Assembly (NCBI GenBank): GCA_002307275.1 | Contig: DBTX01000087.1 | Span: forward strand, 38,014 to 46,235 | Source of the DNA: Hungateiclostridiaceae bacterium UBA1305 | GTDB taxonomy: Bacteria; Bacillota; Clostridia; Acetivibrionales; DTU013 | DNA: 8,222 bases | Reading direction: 5' to 3' | Part shown: positions 6,074-8,222 of the stretch, piece after piece | Numbering within the stretch: position 1 is the first letter of the stretch | Layout: each line of letters starts with the position of its first letter | Translations under genes and position numbers: made by a program | Notes under the pieces: generated by a model | Told to the model about the DNA's origin: nothing | What the model saw: the letters and a program-made list of their open reading frames with translations, nothing else | Database searches by the model: none

Positions 6074-6745
6074 ATGGTTGATTTCAGTGAAGGTGATTCA
6101 CAGGCAGGATCGCTCAGGAGCAGGGTTTTTATACATTTGCAGAACGATATTCTGAATGGTTTGTATGAACCTGGCGACAGCCTTATCGAAACAAAGCTGT
6201 CGGAAGAGCTTGGCGTCAGCAGGACTCCTGTACGTGAAGCCATAAGGCAGCTCGAGCTGGAGGGATTGGTGCAGTCATTCCCGAACAAGGGAGTCATCGT
6301 AAAAGGTGTATCTGAACAGGATATAGAGGATATATACACGATAAGGATGCTGATCGAGGGGCTGGCTGCAAGATGGGCCGCTGAAAAAATCACTCTGCCG
6401 GAACTGGAGGAGCTTAAGGAAGCAGTGGAACTAGAGGAATTCTATACGATCAGGAACGACCAAAACCATCTCATCCTGTTCGATACCAGGTTTCATGACA
6501 TCATATTCAAAGCAAGCAAAAGCAAACCCTTGATGCATACACTCAGCACCTTCCATCATTATGTTCAGAAAGCAAGGGGCATATCGATGATGAGCCCCGG
6601 CAGGGCAATGGAGGTACTGGAAGAGCATAAGGCAATACTACAGGCCATTATCGACAAGGATGCGTATAAAGCTGAAAGGCTCACTACCGAGCACGTAAGG
6701 AATGCGAGCAGCAATCTGCTCAAGCAGAGAGCGGCGAAGGAATAG
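6074..6745 (+). CDS. GntR-family transcriptional regulator, FCD (FadR-type) domain
   Basis: DNA-binding regulator of about 223 aa. The N-terminal winged helix-turn-helix (about 12-75) has the hallmark recognition segment LSEELGVSRTPVREAIRQLE followed by the wing (NKGVIVKG). The C-terminal all-helical FCD domain (about 85-215) shows the four metal-coordinating residues of the family: D137 and H141 (FDTRFHD), H185 (EEHKAI) and H207 (TEHVRN). Such domains bind small carboxylates through the metal, so citrate, isocitrate or 2-oxoglutarate are plausible but unproven ligands. The start is uncertain: GGGGAGTGA (6057-6065) is the only Shine-Dalgarno-like sequence, making ATG 6074 or TTG 6071 likely, while GTG 6062 lies inside it. 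Its position between the aconitase and Si-citrate synthase genes suggests a local regulator, probably acting on the palindrome at 2575-2586 and thus on itself. Function as repressor or activator is inference. Confidence 0.88.
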   Translation: MVDFSEGDSQAGSLRSRVFIHLQNDILNGLYEPGDSLIETKLSEELGVSRTPVREAIRQLELEGLVQSFPNKGVIVKGVSEQDIEDIYTIRMLIEGLAARWAAEKITLPELEELKEAVELEEFYTIRNDQNHLILFDTRFHDIIFKASKSKPLMHTLSTFHHYVQKARGISMMSPGRAMEVLEEHKAILQAIIDKDAYKAERLTTEHVRNASSNLLKQRAAKE

Positions 6746-6782
6746 CAGGTGAGATAAAGATCGTGTAAAGTGACGTAACAAA

Positions 6783-6793
6783 AGGAGGGGTGA
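6783..6793 (+). promoter_or_regulatory. Strong ribosome binding site of the Si-type citrate synthase gene
   Basis: AGGAGGGGTGA ends 3 nt before ATG 6797; the AGGAGG core is 8 nt away. It is the strongest translation signal in the cluster together with that of aconitase. The 51-bp gap after the regulator shows no promoter. Confidence 0.75.
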
Positions 6794-6796
6794 TTT

Positions 6797-8161
6797 ATGG
6801 GCATGACACAGCAGGAAAGGGAAAGCCTTCTGGACAAATTGGGCGCGATCGTTGAAGAAAATGATAAAATTGACCCGGAGCTTTATAAAAAGTACAACGT
6901 GAAGCGCGGTCTGCGTGATCTGGATGGGACCGGTGTTCTTGTGGGTCTTACCGAAATAGGGGATGTCAGGGCATATATTTTTGACGAAGAAGAAAAGATA
7001 CCTGTAGAAGGCAGACTGCTGTACAGGGGCATTGACATCAATGACATCGTACATGGATACCAGAGCGAAAAACGCTTCGGATTCGAAGAGACTTGTTATT
7101 TACTGCTGTTTGGAGAATTTCCAAACAAAGAGAGGCTGGAGGAATTTGAGAAGCTGCTTGGTGAATATAGAGCGCTGCCTTATGGATTTACAGAGGATAT
7201 GATTCTTAAAGCTCCGAGCACGGACATCATGAACAAGCTGGCAAGAAGCGTACTGGCATCCTATTCCTATGATTCCAATCCGGATGATATCAGTCTTAAA
7301 AACACCCTGAGGCAGTGCATTGAACTGATCGCAAGGTTCCCTACGATGGCGGCGTATGGCTTTGCGGCAAAAACACACTATCATGACGGCAAGAGTCTGT
7401 ATATCCATAGCCCATTAAAACACCTCAGCACTGCTGAAAATATTCTGCGTATGATCAGGCAGGACAGTTCCTATACCAAGTCCGAGGCAGAACTGCTGGA
7501 TTTGGCTCTTGTGCTTCATGCAGAACATGGCGGCGGTAACAATTCGACTTTTGTTGCCCATGTCGTGACATCCACAGGCACAGACACCTATTCCGCAATC
7601 GCAGCCGCCATAGGTTCCCTCAAAGGACCTCAGCACGGCGGTGCGAACCTCAAGGTCATGGGGATGATGGAAGAAATCAAGAGCAATGTGAAAGATTGGG
7701 ACGATGAAGAAGAAATCAGTGCCTACCTCGCAAAGATCATGAGGAAGGAAGCCTTTGACAAAAGCGGTTTGATTTACGGGATCGGTCATGCTGTGTATAC
7801 GGTTTCGGATCCGAGAACAATCCTGCTCAAGCAAAAGGCGGAGAATTTGGCTGCGGAGAAAGGTCTGGAGAAGGAATACAGGCTCTACACCCATATTGAA
7901 CAGCTTGCTCCTGATGTGTTTCTGAAGGAAAAGAACAATAGCAAGGTCATGTGTGCAAACGTCGACTTTTATTCAGGTTTCGTATATAAAATGCTGAATA
8001 TCCCTGTAGAGCTTTTCACACCCATTTTTGCAGTCGGAAGAATGGCAGGCTGGTGCGCTCACAGGATAGAAGAGCTTGTCAATGGAGGCAGAATCGTAAG
8101 ACCCGCATATAAGAATGTGGAACCCAAAAAAAGCTATTCACCGATGAGTGAAAGGGCATAG
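6797..8161 (+). CDS. gltA: Citrate synthase, Si-type (citrate/2-methylcitrate synthase family)
   Basis: Classical citrate synthase fold of 454 aa, condensing oxaloacetate and acetyl-CoA with Si stereospecificity; unrelated to the first gene of the cluster. The catalytic triad is intact: H280 (GPQHGGAN, equivalent to pig H274), H331 (GIGHAVYTVSDPR, pig H320) and D390 (NVDFYSG, pig D375). Substrate-binding residues also line up: H244 in HAEHGGGN, 36 residues before H280 as in the pig enzyme, R340 (DPR), R415 (VGRMAG) and R435 (RPAYKN). An extended N-terminus of about 50 residues precedes the GVLVGLTEIG region. The Glu after HADH in many citrate synthases is Gly here. 2-Methylcitrate synthase cannot be excluded by motif, but no methylcitrate dehydratase or lyase gene is nearby and aconitase is. 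It follows the regulator by 51 bp and is probably the last gene in the window's operon. Confidence 0.9.
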   Translation: MGMTQQERESLLDKLGAIVEENDKIDPELYKKYNVKRGLRDLDGTGVLVGLTEIGDVRAYIFDEEEKIPVEGRLLYRGIDINDIVHGYQSEKRFGFEETCYLLLFGEFPNKERLEEFEKLLGEYRALPYGFTEDMILKAPSTDIMNKLARSVLASYSYDSNPDDISLKNTLRQCIELIARFPTMAAYGFAAKTHYHDGKSLYIHSPLKHLSTAENILRMIRQDSSYTKSEAELLDLALVLHAEHGGGNNSTFVAHVVTSTGTDTYSAIAAAIGSLKGPQHGGANLKVMGMMEEIKSNVKDWDDEEEISAYLAKIMRKEAFDKSGLIYGIGHAVYTVSDPRTILLKQKAENLAAEKGLEKEYRLYTHIEQLAPDVFLKEKNNSKVMCANVDFYSGFVYKMLNIPVELFTPIFAVGRMAGWCAHRIEELVNGGRIVRPAYKNVEPKKSYSPMSERA

Positions 8162-8181
8162 GAAAAGAAATAGGAAATGAA

Positions 8182-8204
8182 ATAGGGGGTCCCAATCCCC
8201 CTAT
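8182..8204. other. Hairpin after the citrate synthase gene, no T tract
   Basis: ATAGGGGG (8182-8189) and CCCCCTAT (8197-8204) form a perfect 8-bp GC-rich stem around TCCCAAT. The following plus-strand sequence is GGGTCACCAAAAAAC, without T residues, so intrinsic termination is doubtful. It could be an intercistronic or 3'-stabilising hairpin, with the transcript continuing past the window, for example into an isocitrate dehydrogenase gene. The window ends 18 bp later. Confidence 0.5.
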
Positions 8205-8222
8205 GGGTCACCAAAAAACAGA

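Noticed and set aside
7415..7894. Minus-strand open frame of 159 codons opposite citrate synthase
   Set aside because: Low-complexity Cys/His-rich composition typical of a reverse-complement shadow, overlapping catalytic residues of the real gene.

Overview
The window reads as chromosomal DNA from an anaerobic Firmicute of the class Clostridia. Coding sequence has moderate GC and the intergenic DNA is very AT-rich. Ribosome binding sites are strong and AGGAGG-like, and promoters are of the TTGACA/TACAAT type. The key enzyme most resembles the Re-citrate synthase known from Clostridium kluyveri. I see no mobile element, CRISPR array, tRNA or rRNA.

Layout. Positions 1-162 hold a strong hairpin, probably the end of an upstream transcript, and the leader of a plus-strand gene for a metallo-beta-lactamase-fold hydrolase (163-894). 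A convergent intergenic region follows. It has a clear minus-strand terminator (985-1024) and one or two plus-strand terminators. On the minus strand (2350-1085) is a membrane-anchored methyl-accepting chemotaxis protein with almost no extracellular domain. A very AT-rich divergent region (2351-2619) carries the chemoreceptor promoter and, facing the other way, a near-consensus promoter with an operator-like palindrome. From there a four-gene plus-strand cluster runs to the end: Re-citrate synthase-like enzyme (2620-3999), aconitase (4023-5945), GntR/FCD-family regulator (6074-6745) and Si-type citrate synthase (6797-8161). A hairpin without a T tract follows at 8182-8204.

How the genes fit together. 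The cluster encodes the oxidative entry into an incomplete TCA cycle: oxaloacetate plus acetyl-CoA to citrate, then citrate to isocitrate. In Clostridia this normally feeds 2-oxoglutarate and glutamate synthesis. Isocitrate dehydrogenase is not in the window. The cluster appears to contain two unrelated citrate synthases that make citrate with opposite stereospecificity: an isopropylmalate-synthase-like Re enzyme and a classical Si enzyme. A GntR/FCD regulator, whose family typically senses small carboxylates, is encoded between the aconitase and Si-synthase genes. The perfect palindrome ATTGTATACAAT sits on the -10 box of the cluster promoter and fits the GT...AC core of GntR operators, so a citrate-responsive autoregulatory loop is a reasonable hypothesis. 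This pairing and its presumed control are the most interesting content of the window; the flanking genes look ordinary.
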